From JBAXPV01 sp037132075 (GTDB lineage Bacteria > Bacteroidota > Bacteroidia > Bacteroidales > CAIXZF01), in NCBI GenBank assembly GCA_037132075.1, contig JBAXPV010000080.1:1-6437 (forward strand): DNA of 6,437 nt. The letters are read 5' to 3'. Position numbers and translations under genes: made by a program. Below the pieces are notes generated by a model. The model worked only from the letters and a program-made list of their open reading frames with translations, was not told the origin of the DNA and ran no database searches. Positions 6,385 to 6,437 of this stretch are shown one piece after another. Each line of letters begins with the position of its first letter. The stretch's first letter is position 1.

Positions 6385-6437
6385 GTAACCAGAAAATAAC
6401 ACTGCACAGAAATCGGCAAATAAGAGTGCACAACATT

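Noticed and set aside
1..6437. CRISPR arrays, tRNA or rRNA genes, insertion sequence ends
   Set aside because: No spaced direct repeats, cloverleaf-like sequence or transposase frame was seen on either strand.

Overview
The window looks like the right-hand end of a temperate phage or prophage of a Bacteroidota bacterium. Three things point to the host phylum. The integrase has the Bacteroidota-type layout, with YSLK where most tyrosine recombinases have HxxR. The lipoprotein has a Bacteroidota-style lipobox and an acidic/lysine stretch right after the lipid-bearing Cys. There are no clear Shine-Dalgarno sequences before the genes. No RNA genes, CRISPR array, transposase or reverse transcriptase are visible.

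Layout, left to right. (1) 2-646, plus strand: the C-terminal part of a phage tail/baseplate-type structural protein, cut by the window edge. (2) 647-814: a 168-bp gap holding a perfect 20-bp A/T palindrome. (3) 815-1621: a collagen-like (Gly-X-Y) fibre protein with a Sec-type signal peptide and a C-terminal beta-rich head. (4) 1628-4180: an 850-residue modular tail spike/fibre with two FCCH-like modules, a jelly-roll-like module, a right-handed beta-helix and a terminal carbohydrate-binding-like module. (5) 4184-4444: an 86-residue protein with a duplicated motif. (6) 4445-4566: a 122-bp gap with no convincing signal. (7) 4567-5223: a predicted surface-exposed lipoprotein. (8) 5248-6384, minus strand: a tyrosine integrase convergent with the rest. 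Its reading frame stays open to the right window edge.

Genes 815-4444 sit 6 bp and 3 bp apart and look like one host-recognition cassette: a stalk-and-head fibre, a polysaccharide-binding or depolymerising spike, and a small accessory protein. The lipoprotein lies between this cassette and the integrase, where temperate phages often carry lysogenic-conversion ('moron') genes. I infer, without proof, that it may alter the lysogen surface, for example by blocking a second infection. The most unusual points are a tail-cassette protein with an apparent export signal, and the pairing of a phage adhesin cassette with a surface lipoprotein. Every functional call rests on reading the sequence, with no database search.
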